Shown: positions 46,210-58,259, counted from the first letter of the stretch. The stretch: DNA of 64,000 bases from Oscarella lobularis (GCF_947507565.1 NC_089185.1:2356001-2420000); one strand, 5' to 3'. Numbers and translations are program-made. Notes: generated by a model from the sequence alone, not told the origin.

Positions 46210-49200
46210 ATGCATGCGACCTGCAGTGTCACCGTGCTCCAACTCTTTTTTCTTATGAAGATTTTCGCTCTTGGGTCTGCGGAGAGCGACGGCGAGAGTT
46301 CCGGCGACGAGCTCTTGGTGATTTTGGACGACCTGAGAACGTTTTCAGCTCACTCCGCTATCTATGGTCACCAAGACTGGACGTTTCCTGGTTCGGTCTA
46401 CGTTCACTCGTGTTTGCTCGTTTCTTTTGAGCCGCCCTTTGAAAATCTTCAGCCGTCGGAAATCGTTCACGTGCAGGCGGGCGTCGGATATCGCGATCAC
46501 GCTCCCAGTCAAGCGGTTCTATTCGCGTGGATTGAACGAGTGACTTCGCGCGGTTTTTATGCGTGCGCCGGTTATAGCGGGTTTTCTGCTGGCCCGCTTT
46601 CGCTTAGCGTCGAGTGGCTGGCCTACGTCGCTAAACGCCGATCGTTTCTGGACATTAATTCGTCACGCCTCATGCATGAAGCCGTCGTCAACTTTTCAGA
46701 CTTCACAACGCAGAAGCTCTGTCATCGCGAACAATTGGTAGCCGTTTTCAAGTAATTATTGACAGTGATCGAATTACTCTTTCTATGCAGTCTGATTTGC
46801 GTGTGACTTATTTGCTCGCAACAGCTGTTCGCTCGAACCTGAACCCGAAGGCGGCAGTCGCAAACGGCGCGTTCCTTTGGATAGAGAACGCAACCGACTC
46901 TGAACTTGGTCTTTGTTACAAAGAAGCGCTGATGTTCAGCGGTCTTCACACCGGATTCCAAGCGGTATATCCCATTTAGGTTTTGAGTGCAATTTATAAC
47001 TGAATGGATTTCTTCAAGAGTATACTAATGTTTAATGACAGCGGAGGGCTTCGAGGTCTTTTTGAGGGCGCCGATTCAGGTCAACTTGTTTTTTTCAAAA
47101 AGAATCCTAATTTGGTAGAGGGCAATGAGACTTCGGTTTGCCAAGTAAGCGTACCAAAATCACTCATATTGTATGCTGACCAAACGATATGTCCCTACCA
47201 AACAGACTATAGAGTTCCAGAGAAAGTACTATAAAAACACCAGACCAACGGTTCTGGTGTCGCCCAGTGTTCTAACTCGCTCTGAATTCGCAGGAGAGAC
47301 GGTTGTGATCGCTTGGACTGAGGTAGATTTTTATTAATCGTGAAATCAGTATTGTTTACCTATTTTTCTGCTGCAGTCTGCTAATGTATTTAGTGTCGAC
47401 GTGTGCGTCAAAGCTTCGCAGCCTGCTGATGTTTTAGTTACTTGGGCAGCAATTGGAAGTGAGCTGGTTATAGGGTATTGAATTTTATGTTGTATTCCTC
47501 TTAGCTGTCGATCCGTGCGTTGGAGTTGTGTGCGAGTTCTACGGCGTTTGTGCTGACGTGGGCCCGCGCGCGTACAAGTGCGTGGCGCCGTCGTGCGAAA
47601 GCCACATTTACGAGCCCGTTTGCACGTCAAACGGCGTCTCTTATGACAACGAGTGCGAATATGAGTGTTTCGTTTTCAACACTCGTCGAACAGACATCGT
47701 AATTCATCACCAAGGACGCTGCGAAGGTAGAAAGAGAGAAAATCAAACGTCTTGTAGACAGATCTTCTGTTTAAGTCTTTCCCTTTCAACGCGGAAACGC
47801 GCAACTGAAGAGCTCTCGATCTTTCGCCACGTTTGACTGCCAAACCGTTTACTTCAATTCCAATCTTTTCTATCCCGACAAAAACATTCACGGATTGGCA
47901 TCTGCAGACTTTCGCTCTGCCAGCGACTCGACGTTCGTTCACGACGTACCGACAATTTGGATCGACGAACTGACTCGAGAAAACGTGACGGTGTGCGTGT
48001 CCATCGCCGGTCGAGGCGAACGCCACACCATAGACCAAGTGTCCTTCACTTGGTTCGTTTTCCAAGGAGCCCCAGACGGCGCTATAGGCGGCGTCGTAGA
48101 TCTCGACGAGACGTGGCTGACGGAAGCGACGTGCAAGCAAGTCGACCTCGCTATGACGTTTGATTCGCCGCCTATTATTCTTGCCACGTTGCGTCACTCT
48201 GTTCCGGGTGTGAGACGCGACGCCGCTACCTTGTGGGCCAAAGACGTTGGAACGCGTTCGTTTTCGTTGTGTGTAAAAGAACTGCAGAGTTTCGATGGAG
48301 CGCACAAGACCGTTTCTATTGTGAGGCATTTGTATAATATTTAAATTGCTATATTTAGGCGACATTGGACACCTTATATAGACCTGGCTTGCCTTACCGA
48401 TGCAAGGGCCTAGTGTTTCCCCAGCGGTCTTCTCCGATTTCGGTGTGCTTACTTTTGACGGCGACGATCTTACATTGTCTCCAGAGAACAACTACGCCTT
48501 TTGCAAGGCAGAAAACAGCGCGGCTTTATTTATTCTATAAATTTGATATGCCTATTCTTTTAGAATGTTGAATTGAAACGTGATTCTTCCCACGTTCCGT
48601 CTGTTCTCGTTACTCCGAGGCACCACGATGAATACCCTGCGCGCTTTATTTACGATAACATTGTGGCGTGGGTCGAGGTAAATAAAAAAAAGAATGCAAT
48701 ATATAAGGTTTTTGAAATATATTTTTACGGCAGGAAATTGTTTTGACAAAATTCCGTATTTGCGTTAAAGAAGTTCGAGTTCGGCGAGCAGAAATAATTA
48801 AATACGATCCTGTCTCGGTGAATTACGTCGTTTTGCCGCGTAAATGATGCTTTTTACTCGGTGAGAGAGTTTCGGCGCATGCATATTGGGTTTTTGGGTT
48901 TTTCATATAGGTGTCTGTGATGAAGGCTGGCTTCCGCGTGAAGGATACTGCTACGAGGCGTCAACTGAATGTCAACCGTGGACAGTGGCCAATTCTACAT
49001 GCGAGCAAAGAAACAGCTCGCTGGCAAGCATACACAATGAACTCGAAGCGCACTTTGTTGGTGTCCTGTCGTCGGACGAGTCTTGGATAGGGCTATATTG
49101 GAACGGAGACGGATTCGATTGGACTGACGGCACCACACTCGACTACCTCTACTGGATGAAAGGGCAGCAAGGAAATTATACAGAGTATAATTATAGGAAG

Positions 49201-50134
49201 ATGTGTGTCAACGAGTTGGGTATGAAAGACATCTTTCGCTGGAACGGTTCCTTGTGCAAAGACTGCCGTTCGTATATTTGCAAGAAAGGTCTACTATATA
49301 TCTTGTCATCTCTGAGTAACGACTTCTTAATTTTAATTAAACTCCCTCTCTCAGATTTAGATGAATGTGAAACGGGTGGTCACAACTGTTCGAAAAATGA
49401 AGTCTGTACTAACAATGACGGTTCGTTCTCTTGCCAGTGCAAGTACGGCTACGTTGGAAAAGGCCGAGTGTGCGGTAAGAAATTCTTTACTATTGCTTAT
49501 GTTTGAATTGGTGTCTTATATGTGTATAGTTCCCAATGAGTGTATACTTGGGACGCACAATTGTCACAGAATGGCTAAGTGCCGAGACACCGTTGCCGGC
49601 TTTAAGTGTACGTTTAGAAGAAGATTTTTTGGAGACGGAAAGATCTGCGGTAAGTTATTTCAATTACAGGCGTGCGTTCTGTGATTTTCCGGGCAGTAAA
49701 TTAAAGTTAAACAATTTTCTTTTCATATAGAACCTTGCCCAAGCGGGTATTCTACATTTAATAATACTCGGCGTTGCTACAAATATTTCTCAACGCCACT
49801 TTCTTGGCTCAGCGCACGTAAGCGGTGCAAGACGGACAACGGAGACTTGGTTTCAATTGCAAACCAGGAAGAATACACGTACGTCCAGAACTTGTATTCA
49901 TCCGGACAAATCTGGCTAGGATTCAGGGCCATGGCGCGCGAAGAGGTTTGGTCTGACGGATCTCTTATCACCTTTACAAAGTGGTCTGACTATGAGAACG
50001 GCTCGGGCGCGGAGGCAGTCGCCGACGTCCGAGAATGCGCTCTGACGCTTGGATCTGACCTTCAAGCTTATGGACTGATAGCCCTTGCGCGAGGTCGGAA
50101 AATTTTGTCTGCGAAGTATTTAGGTATTAAATAG
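46210..50134 (+). CDS. Multi-lectin secreted protein copy B (C-terminus frameshifted)
   Basis: Exons match copy C one for one: signal peptide and first H-type lectin-like module (46210-46737), second (46792-46964), third spread over three exons (about 47030-47465), Kazal (about 47506-47726), fourth (about 47779-48321), fifth (about 48360-48845), C-type lectin 1 (48911-49289), EGF 1 (about 49356-49474), EGF 2 (about 49530-49650), C-type lectin 2 (49731-50134). Splice sites are kept. The second EGF has Phe for its fifth Cys (CTFRRRF). In the last exon a base is missing at about 50057-50059 relative to copy A, so the last 25 or so residues are out of frame and the conserved closing Cys is lost. 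The EPN and WND calcium-site motifs of copy C are absent. Possibly expressed with a damaged second C-type lectin. Confidence 0.7.
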
Positions 50135-50509
50135 ATCATTGAATTTCACGAACTGATCGATGTCATGGTTGTTATGTGCTTTCTTTTGTCGCATTCTATT
50201 GTTTCTTGCGGTCTTTATTAATTAATTTCGTGGCTAGCATGCAGAGCAAACGTTTGACAGTCCGTGCGGTACTCAGCGATTTAGAAAGTTTCTCCGCCCC
50301 TAAATATGACTGTTACTGCATAGAAATTAAATAGAGAATGATTAGAGGTAGTTAATTAATTACCAGGCATTTACATTGTACAGTAGATTGTGTTTGGTTT
50401 AAAAAATTGGCGGCCGTTAACATTCACCAGGCTCTTCACCTGCTCGCAGATTTGGCCGTTTCAAAATATATACGATCAAGGGATCAGGGGATTGTGGTTT
50501 TGGTAAAGT

Positions 50510-50870
50510 GCGTTAGCCGTAGACGCTTCGACCTCGCGAGAGCTTCCCTATCTCTGCCGAGGCCCATTCCTGCCGTCTTCTGCTACGCAATAGTCGTGTA
50601 GAAGAGGACACCGCGAAACGGAAGGCCCAAATATCGGCGCGGCGAACTCCCGAGGTCTCATCGAAGCAAATATCGCATTGACGATCTAATGCACAGTAAG
50701 TACTTGCCGTAGAAGTAACAGCAACAGGCAAATTTGAATTGTAGTCTAGCTGCAAATGAACCAACGCAATATAACCATGCAATGTCGTTCGATCAACCTA
50801 ACAGTGCATGGGGGCCCGGCTCACCGTTCGAGAATCGTCGAGGCGCCGTTCAAACGTGCGATGCTGCACG
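50510..50870 (+). repeat. Upstream repeat, lectin copy C
   Basis: Third close copy, with a deletion of about 60 bp relative to copy B near 50565. Followed by the conserved promoter to the ATG at 51057. Confidence 0.8.
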
Positions 50871-51056
50871 CGTAATCTACGATTGACAGACCGTACGTCG
50901 GACATATATGAGCGCGGTTTTGATCCGGCTTTATCGAACGAACCGTGCGACCGTTTACACGGAATGGCTTACTAATTCAATTCGTAAGTTAGGGGAAAAG
51001 CCTATTCATATGCCCCTAAACAGCTTGAACTCCTTCAATTGAGTTTGGTGTTGACA

Positions 51057-54000
51057 ATGCATGCGACCTGCAGTGTCGCCGTGCTCCAACTCTTTTTTCT
51101 TATGAAGATTTTCGCTCTTGGGTCTGCGGAGAGCGACGGCGAGAGTTCCGGCGACGAGCTCTTGGTGATTTTAGACGACCCGAGAACGTTTTCAGCTCAC
51201 TCCGCTATCTATGGTCACCAAGACTGGACGTTTCCTGGTTCGGTCTACGTTCACTCGTGTTCGCTCGTACTTTTTGAGCCGCCCTTTGAAAATCTTCAGC
51301 CGTCGGAAATCGTTCACGTGCAGGCGGGCGTCGGATATCGCGATCACGCTCCCAGTCAAGCGGTTCTATTCGCGTGGATTGAACGAGTGACTTCGCGCGG
51401 TTTTTATGCGTGCGCCGGTTATAGCGGGTTTTCTGCTGGCCCGCTTTCGCTTAGCGTCGAGTGGCTGGCCTACGTCGCTAAACGCCGATCGTTTCTGGAC
51501 ATTAATTCGTCACGCCTCATGCATGAAGCCGTCGTCAACTTTTCAGACTTCACAACGCAGAAGCTCTGTCACCGCGAACAATTGGTACAGTCTGTAGGCA
51601 TTTTCAATTAATTATTGACAGTAATCGAATTACTCTTTTTGTGCAGTCTAATTTGCGTGTGACTTATCTGCTCGCAACAGCTGTTCGCTCGAACTTGAAA
51701 CCGAAGGCGGCAGTCGCAAACGGCGCGTTCCTTTGGATAGAGAACGCAACCGACTCTCAACTTGGTCTTTGTTACAAAGAAGCGTTGATGTTCAGCGGTC
51801 TTCACACTGGATTCCAAGCGGTACGTATACAATTTAGGTTTTGAGTTCAATTTATTTAACTTAACTGAATGGTTTCTTTAAGAGCATACTAATGTTTAAT
51901 GACAGCGGAGGGCTTCAAGGTATTTTTGAGGGCGCCGATGCAGGCCAACTTGTTTTCATCAAAAATTTTGTGGAGGGCAATGAGACTTCGGTTTGCCAAG
52001 TAAGCCTTGCGAATTCGCTCATGTTTTACGCTGACCAAATGGTATACAACCAAACAGACTATAGAGTTCCAGAGAAAGTACTATAGAAACACCAGACCAA
52101 CGGTTCTGGTGTCGCCTGGTGTTTTGGCACGCTCTGAATCTGTAGGAGAGGCGGTTGTGGTCGCTTGGACTGAGGTAGATTTTTATTAGTCGCGAAATCA
52201 ATACCGTTAGCTAGTTTTTGTGTTCTTCAGTCTGCTACTGTATTCAGTGTCGACGTGTGCGTCAAAGCGTCGCAGCCTGCTGATGTCTTAGTTACTTGGG
52301 CAGCAATTGGCAGTGAGCTGGTTATAGGGTACTGAATATTTTTGGTGTATTCCTCTTAGCTGTCGATCCGTGCGTTGGAGTTGTGTGCGAGTTCTACGGC
52401 GTTTGTGCCGACGTGGGCCCGCGCGCGTACAAATGCGTTGCGCCGTCGTGCGAAAGCCACACTTACGAGCCCGTTTGCACGTCAAACGGCGTCTCTTATG
52501 ACAACGAGTGCGAATATGAGTGTTTCATTTTCAACACTCGCCGAACAGACATCGTAATTCATCACCGAGGACGCTGCCAAGGTAAAACGAGCGAAAGTCA
52601 ATCGTCTTATAGATCTTCTGTTTTAGATTTTCCTTTTCAGCGCGGAAACGCGCAACTGAAGAGCTCTCGATCTTTCGCGACGTTTGCCTGCCGAACAGTT
52701 TACTTTAATTCCAATCTTTTCTATCCTGACAAAAACATTCACGGATTGGCATCAGCCGACTTTAGCTCTGCTAGCGACTCGACGTTCGTGCACGACGTAC
52801 CAACAATATGGATCGATGAGCTGACACGAGAAAACATGACGGTGTGCGTATCCATCGCCGGCCGAGGCGAGCGCCACGCCATAGACCAAGTGTCCTTCAC
52901 TTGGTTCGTTTACCAAGGAGCCCCAGACGGCGCTATAGGCGGCGTCGTAGATCTCGACGAGACGTGGCTGACGGAAGCGACGTGCAGGCAAGTCGACCTC
53001 GCTATGACGTTTGATTCGCCGCCTATTATTCTTGCGACGTTACGTCACTCTGTTCCGGGTGTGAGACGCGACGCCGCTACGTTGTGGGCCAAAGACGTTA
53101 GAACGCGTTCGTTTTCGTTGTGTGTAAAGGAACTGCAAAGTTTCGACGGAGCACACAGGAATGTTTCTATTGTAAGGCGTATGTGTGGTTTCGATTGCTA
53201 AGCGATATTGGGTCTACCTCTCATTGCATGCAGACTTGGCTTGCCTTACCGATGCAAGGGCCGAGTGATTTCCCACCGGTTTTCTCCGATGTTGGTTTGC
53301 TGACTTTTTCCGGCAGCGATCTCGCACCGTCTCCAGAAAACAACTATGCCTTGTGCAAGGTATAAAAAAACAGCGCGACTTCTTTACTTTCTAATATGAT
53401 GCTTGTTATTTTTGTAAAAATTAGAGTGTTGAACTTGGACGGTATTATTCCCACGTTCCTTCTATTCTCGTTACTCCGCGGGACCACGACAGAAGAAAAT
53501 TTGCACAGTTTGTTTACGAAAACATCGTGGCCTGGGTGGAGGTGAGTAAAAAAACACAACATAAAAGTCTATTGAAAAAAATTTTTTACGACAGGAAATA
53601 ACTTTGATCAAATTTCGTATTTGCGTTAAAGAAGTTCGAGTTCGAAGAAAGAGACAAGATCCCGTCTCGGTGAATTACGTCGTTTTGCCACGTAAACAAT
53701 ATTTTTAGTCAGCGAGCATTTCACAGAGGCACATGTGTTTGATTCTTCATAGGTATCTGTGATGACGGCTGGCTGCCACGTGATGGGTACTGCTACGAGG
53801 CTTCAACTGGATGTCAGCCATGGACAGTGGCCAATTCTTCTTGCGAGCAGAATAACAGCTCGTTGGCGAGCATACACAACGAACTTGAAGCGTTCTTTGT
53901 AGGTGCCCTATCCCAGGACGAGTCTTGGATTGGGCTCTATTGGAACGAAGGCGGATTCAATTGGACTGACGGAACCACGCTTGACTACGTTCTCTGGCTA

Positions 54001-55064
54001 AAAGGGCAGCCAGAAAAATACAAAGATTATAAATATAAGCAGATGTGTGTCAATGAGTTGGGCCTGAAAGACGTCTTTCACTGGCGCGGCTCTTCGTGCA
54101 AACGCTGCCATTCGTATGTTTGCAAGAAAGGTTAGTTATATCGTTAGCTTTGGATAAAGACATTTATTAATTCCAAGTTCTTTGTTTCAGATGTAGATGA
54201 GTGTGAAACGGGTAGTCATGACTGTTCGAAGGATGCCGTCTGTACGAACAAGGACGGTTCGTTTTCTTGCAGATGCAAATACGGTTACGTGGGAAATGGC
54301 CGAGTGTGCAGTAAGAAATATTTTCGCTTGCGTTGCGACCTGATTTGCTTGCATATAGCTCCCAACGAGTGCGTTCTTGGAAAGCACAATTGCGATGCAA
54401 ACGCTGTATGCCAAGACGCCGTCGACGGCTTCACGTGTACATGTAGGCCAGGATTTAGTGGCGACGGAACGTTATGCGGTACGTTTAACCACGGATTGTA
54501 GAGACATTTCTCTACAATCCGTGGTTTAACTTTGCCTATTCAATCACAGATTCATGTTCTGTGATTGGACAGGTCCTACATTTAGGTTAGTCAAAAGCAT
54601 AGTTATAACAGCTAAAACTGGTAAAGATAAAAATACGGTTATTGAAATTGATCAATTAACTTATTTGTTCTTAATTAGAAAAAAGGCCTAGGCCTTGTCC
54701 AAGCGGTTATTCGTATTTTAAAAATCGGCGCTGCTACAAATATTTCCCAACGCCACTTTCGTGGAGCAAAGCTCGACAGCAATGTCTGAAGGACGGAGGA
54801 GACTTGGTTTCAATTGCAAACCAGGAAGAGCACACGTACGTCCACAGTTTGTACTCATCCGGACGAATCTGGCTCGGATTGAACGACATAGCGCGCGAAG
54901 CACGTTTCGTTTGGTCTGACGGATCTCCTGTCACCTTCACAAAGTGGAATCCCAATGAACCAAATGACCTAAATGGCGAAGACTGCGTTCAGACGTCCAA
55001 GTCTTGGTTAACATGGAATGATCTCTCCTGCAAATCTTCGCTTAGGTTTGTCTGCAAAGCGTAA
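51057..55064 (+). CDS. Multi-lectin secreted protein copy C (intact): H-type lectin-like x5, Kazal, CTLD, EGF x2, CTLD
   Basis: About 14 exons with consistent phases and no stop. A signal peptide (MHATCSVAVLQLFFLMKIFA) leads exon 1 (51057-51583). H-type lectin-like modules share V-x-W-x-E then C-V-K ... W-x-A: LFAWIERVTSRGF ... VEWLAYV, then FLWIENATDSQLGLCYKEA, VVVAWTE-SATVFSVDVCVKAS-LVTWAAIG, IWIDELTRENMTVCVS, and IVAWVEEITLIKFRICVKEV. A Kazal/follistatin-like exon (52359-52580) has C-x-VVCEFYGVC and PVCTSNGVSYDNECEYEC. CTLD 1 (53753-54129) has WIGL and WTDG. Two EGF modules follow (DVDECETG, PNECVLGKHNC). CTLD 2 (54680-55064) has NPNEPND and WNDLSC, the EPN/WND calcium and mannose-type site. 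It is extracellular; sugar binding is expected but the ligand is unknown. TAA at 55062-55064. Confidence 0.82.
54483..54530. other. Perfect 22-bp hairpin in intron of lectin copy C
   Basis: Two 22-base arms, exact reverse complements, around a 4-base CATT loop, starting GTTTAACCACGG. It lies in the intron between EGF 2 and C-type lectin 2; copies A and B lack it. Confidence 0.8.
54541..54567. other. Second hairpin in the same intron
   Basis: CAATCACAGA and TCTGTGATTG, exact reverse complements around a 7-base loop, 10 bases downstream of the first hairpin. Confidence 0.75.
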
Positions 55065-55739
55065 TAAACAAGCATCTATCAAATGCTTGAACTCGACAGA
55101 CAACTAGTATCGTTGTTAGGTTATGGTTGTATGTACCCTCGCTTACCTTGATTGTTTTAAAAGCATGCACTTAATTGCGCAAGCGTGAGCAGGCAGGCAG
55201 GCAGGCAGGCATAGGGCTAATTAACGCTGCTACAACCTCTGGCATGCACGGTATATACAGATTCTCGTACTTTATCTATCTTAGCTACCCTATCAGCGAC
55301 CAATTAAGCCTGGCAGTTAATTATATAGCTTTCTGCATGCGGCACCATGCGGTCTCGATCGTCGTTCGCGGTTACTTTACGCATACGATTGGAGTAAGCC
55401 TTGGCTTCGCAGACTAGACTCTAGTGTTCGCGCTGCGCGACCATAGAGGAGTGATGAAATAAACACTGGCAGAGGTCAAACAGCGACTACACACGTCTCC
55501 TTATTCAGTAGACTCAGTGGTCGCGAAACAGGTATATATTAGTGGTGCTGGCTCGTATAGCGTCTCAGTCGAATGGAGTCGACGGCTGCTCCGGGACGTT
55601 TCGTCACATGATCACAGATCACAACTTCAAGGGTTCTCTGTTCTCCGTTCTTCAAGTCAGTTAGCGTGGGATGCGGTTCAACTCCTCCGTTCGATGAGAA
55701 CGAAGTGGCCTACGCCGGCTTTCGCGTGGTGTTTCAGTA
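55065..55739. other. No gene seen; short AGGC microsatellite
   Basis: 3' flank of lectin copy C. A tetranucleotide run (CAGG)n lies at about 55190-55210. Open frames up to 55740 have no recognisable content. Confidence 0.4.
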
Positions 55740-56670
55740 AGTAAATTGTTTGGGGGCCCCCACTCGCAACGAAACAAAGGACTTCCCGTAGCAGTCGTCA
55801 TGACGCAAACGAGACGTCATCGACATGAAGAATGTCAATCACATCGGCCGGTTCCTTTCCTTTCTCCATGAACGCGTGAAAATTCGATCCACAGTCAGTT
55901 CGAATCGGATATTCGTCCGGCTGCGGATGTCAGAGATAGCAATCTTCTACATATCCACCTGCACATCACCTGATCCTAAGGGCAACGGCAAAAATGAGGA
56001 GAAGGCGCCAGTCGTGTCGCTTATATATAAAATAAGGACGTACGTGCTCCATCTCACTCTGACGCTATATGAGAGGCAATGTACTTCCGTTTCATCACTC
56101 ACAAAATTACAGATATGAGAATAGTCGATCGACCACAGATATCCCCCGTCTCATGATCGAAAAACCGGCTACCGTCAACTGCGTAGTCGCGTACGTAGGT
56201 GACGGATGAAACGGAAAGAGTCACCTTTCATCTCCTGCTTTTGAAGCAATGGAAAAGGATGTCGAGTTTCAAAGACGCCAGCTAGCTCTAACCCGTCTTG
56301 TCTTTAGAACCAACGTTGCTAAGATAGGGATCGAGCCATGAAGTCTCTCCACCCAGTCGTATTTTTAATAGAGGGGAGTTGCTCTTCCTACGCTCTCGAA
56401 GACCCTGCGAATTCTCACGCAAAGACTTCCATTTCAAAGACAACAACAACGACAACTACAAAGACAGCACATGAGACGTAGAAGTCAGGGTCCTCGGGCG
56501 ATTGAGCTGCAAGTCGCGAGATCATTGTCGCGACGGTGGAATGAGAGGAGAGAGCCACTCGCGTCGCTTATGTTGGCACTCCTAGCTTCTCCCTCGTTAT
56601 CACCGCCACATGCAGTCAACTAACCATCTATGACGCTTTTCACTCGAGTGGCGATGATCTGTTGTAGTCC
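55740..56670 (-). pseudogene. Remnant of a Cys-rich secreted gene and its upstream region
   Basis: Matches 61130-61760 in the same order (GGGGGCCCCCACTCGCAACG, CCTTTCCTTTCTCCATGAACG, CGTCCGGCTGCGGATGT). The part near 55920-56010 resembles the minus-strand Cys-rich copy at 57965-58090 (GGATGT-GAGATAGCA, CACCTGCACA-CTGATCC). The tail 56395-56670 matches 58285-58570, the upstream flank of that copy. Confidence 0.6.
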
Positions 56671-56760
56671 TATCCAAAGCACTCATTAGGTGCGAATTCT
56701 TATACAAAGACACCACATGCACATCAACGTACTATAGTATAGTATCATCACTTCTCAAGT

Positions 56761-57144
56761 TCATTCGCAGACGCAAATGGGAATGGATAGGAAACGAGAC
56801 TCGCAACCGTCTCTGCCTTCGCCGCAGCAATCGTCGCAAACTGGCATTTCTGGAACGGCTACGTGGCAGACTTCGTAGCGTTCAAGACAGCACCGAACTC
56901 CCGATCTCGCGCAGCACGTGCACACTTCCTTCGATCGATTGCAGTCACGTGTGGTCGCTTGGCTGCAGCATTGGGAACAGGCGGGAAAAAAGGGCGCAGC
57001 GGGATTGGGACACGTTCGGTTTGCCTGATCGTTACAACACGGGACTCCTCCGGGTATGCATAAAATCTTCTCGTTCAGATGATCGCTAGAGCCGTAGCAA
57101 AGGGCAGCAAGAGAGACAAGGAAGACGTACATATCCGGATACAA
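56761..57144 (-). CDS. Secreted Cys-rich protein, copy 1 (intact)
   Basis: 127 residues, single exon. A signal peptide (VFLVSLAALCYGSS) is followed by a mature part with about 22 Cys, many as pairs: VPCCND, ACSQCC, VCTCCARSGVRCC, VCDDCC. No family recognised. It may be a knottin-like or antimicrobial/adhesive protein; no function is claimed. The closest relatives are the two broken copies just to the right, which keep the same Cys pattern. The second Met (MYV) would also give a good signal peptide. Confidence 0.65.
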   Translation of the reverse strand: MYPDMYVFLVSLAALCYGSSDHLNEKILCIPGGVPCCNDQANRTCPNPAAPFFPACSQCCSQATTRDCNRSKEVCTCCARSGVRCCLERYEVCHVAVPEMPVCDDCCGEGRDGCESRFLSIPICVCE

Positions 57145-57277
57145 CAGTGATACGTGGCACTGTGGAATTTAGTTAATATTAAGAGGCTCTAACCCTGTAC
57201 GAAAACATTTCAAGGACACATGCACCATAGATATGCATGCACATTGACGAAGAAACGACTACTCAAATCACTTAGTC

Positions 57278-57656
57278 TCATCTAAATGCTCCGCAGAGGC
57301 AAGTGAGAACGGTTGGCAACTGGAATTCGCAACTGCCGATGTGTCTGTTACAGCAATCTGCACAATGTGGCATTTCGGGAACGGCTACATGGCAGAGCTG
57401 TAAGTGCTCATTACAGCACCGAACTCCCGATCTCGCGCAGCACGTGCATATTTCCTGATATTCATTGCAGTCAGGCGCGATTGCTTTGCTGCAGCAGTGA
57501 GAACAGGTGGGGAAAAAGGGCGCAGCGGGACTGGGACACGTTCGGTTTGCCTGATCGTTGCAGCACGAAATTCCTCCACGGCCTGTCCTCGCTCAGATGA
57601 TCTTTGACGCCGTAGCTAGAGGCAGCCAGAGAGAAGAGCAGGATGAACACGGACAT
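57278..57656 (-). pseudogene. Secreted Cys-rich protein, copy 2 (frameshifted)
   Basis: Start MSVFILLFSLAASSYG gives a signal peptide in one frame. The mature part (CCNDQANRTCPSPAAPFFP, CTCCARSGVRCC, CADCC) is in another and ends TGA at 57278-57280. Relative to copy 1 about 8 bases are missing between the two, just after HLSED. Confidence 0.75.
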
Positions 57657-57896
57657 GTTCCGTCGTCGAAGAATGTATCTACTTAATATTAAGCAGGCCA
57701 TTGACGTCACTGCTGAAGGGAAAGACACCCCCTCTCGTTCTAAAGTCGCTCTTTCTACGCGAGATCGGAGGCGAGTCATATTCTTATGATGCAAATGGCA
57801 CAATTTCGACTGACACCTAACAACAAACAACATGACTACACGACATGCAACTGACAACTTAGAGACTCGATCAGCAACAAAGTCAATTGATCAGTC

Positions 57897-58252
57897 TTCT
57901 TTGGGCATGCACCAGCAGCGGGGTACACGTAATTTGCAGTAGTGGGCTCCACACAGCAGTCCTCTGTGCAAACTGGAGCTCCGGGATGTGAGAGATAGCA
58001 TTCTTAATTCTACACTTTCAGGACAGCACCCTTCGCCCGTCGTCGCGCAGCACCTGCACACCAGCTGATCCGAAGCGCAGTGACCCGTCGTCGTTGCGTC
58101 GCTACAGCATTCGGAGCACTTTCGGGCATCGCTGGGGCACGTATACGTTTGGTTTGCTCTATATATCGTTGCAGAACGGAGTTCCTCCAAACACGCACTC
58201 GTTGGCGCTGTAGGAAAGGGTGGCGAGAAATGACGAGGATAAACTTGTACAT
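57897..58252 (-). pseudogene. Secreted Cys-rich protein, copy 3 (several breaks)
   Basis: Pieces of the family in different frames: CVFGGTPFCNDI followed by TAG near 58165; then CPSDARKCSECCSD and CRCCATTGEGCC; then, after another slip near 57995, PGAPVCTEDCC. The order and Cys pattern match copy 1. Confidence 0.7.
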
Positions 58253-58259
58253 GTCAAAT

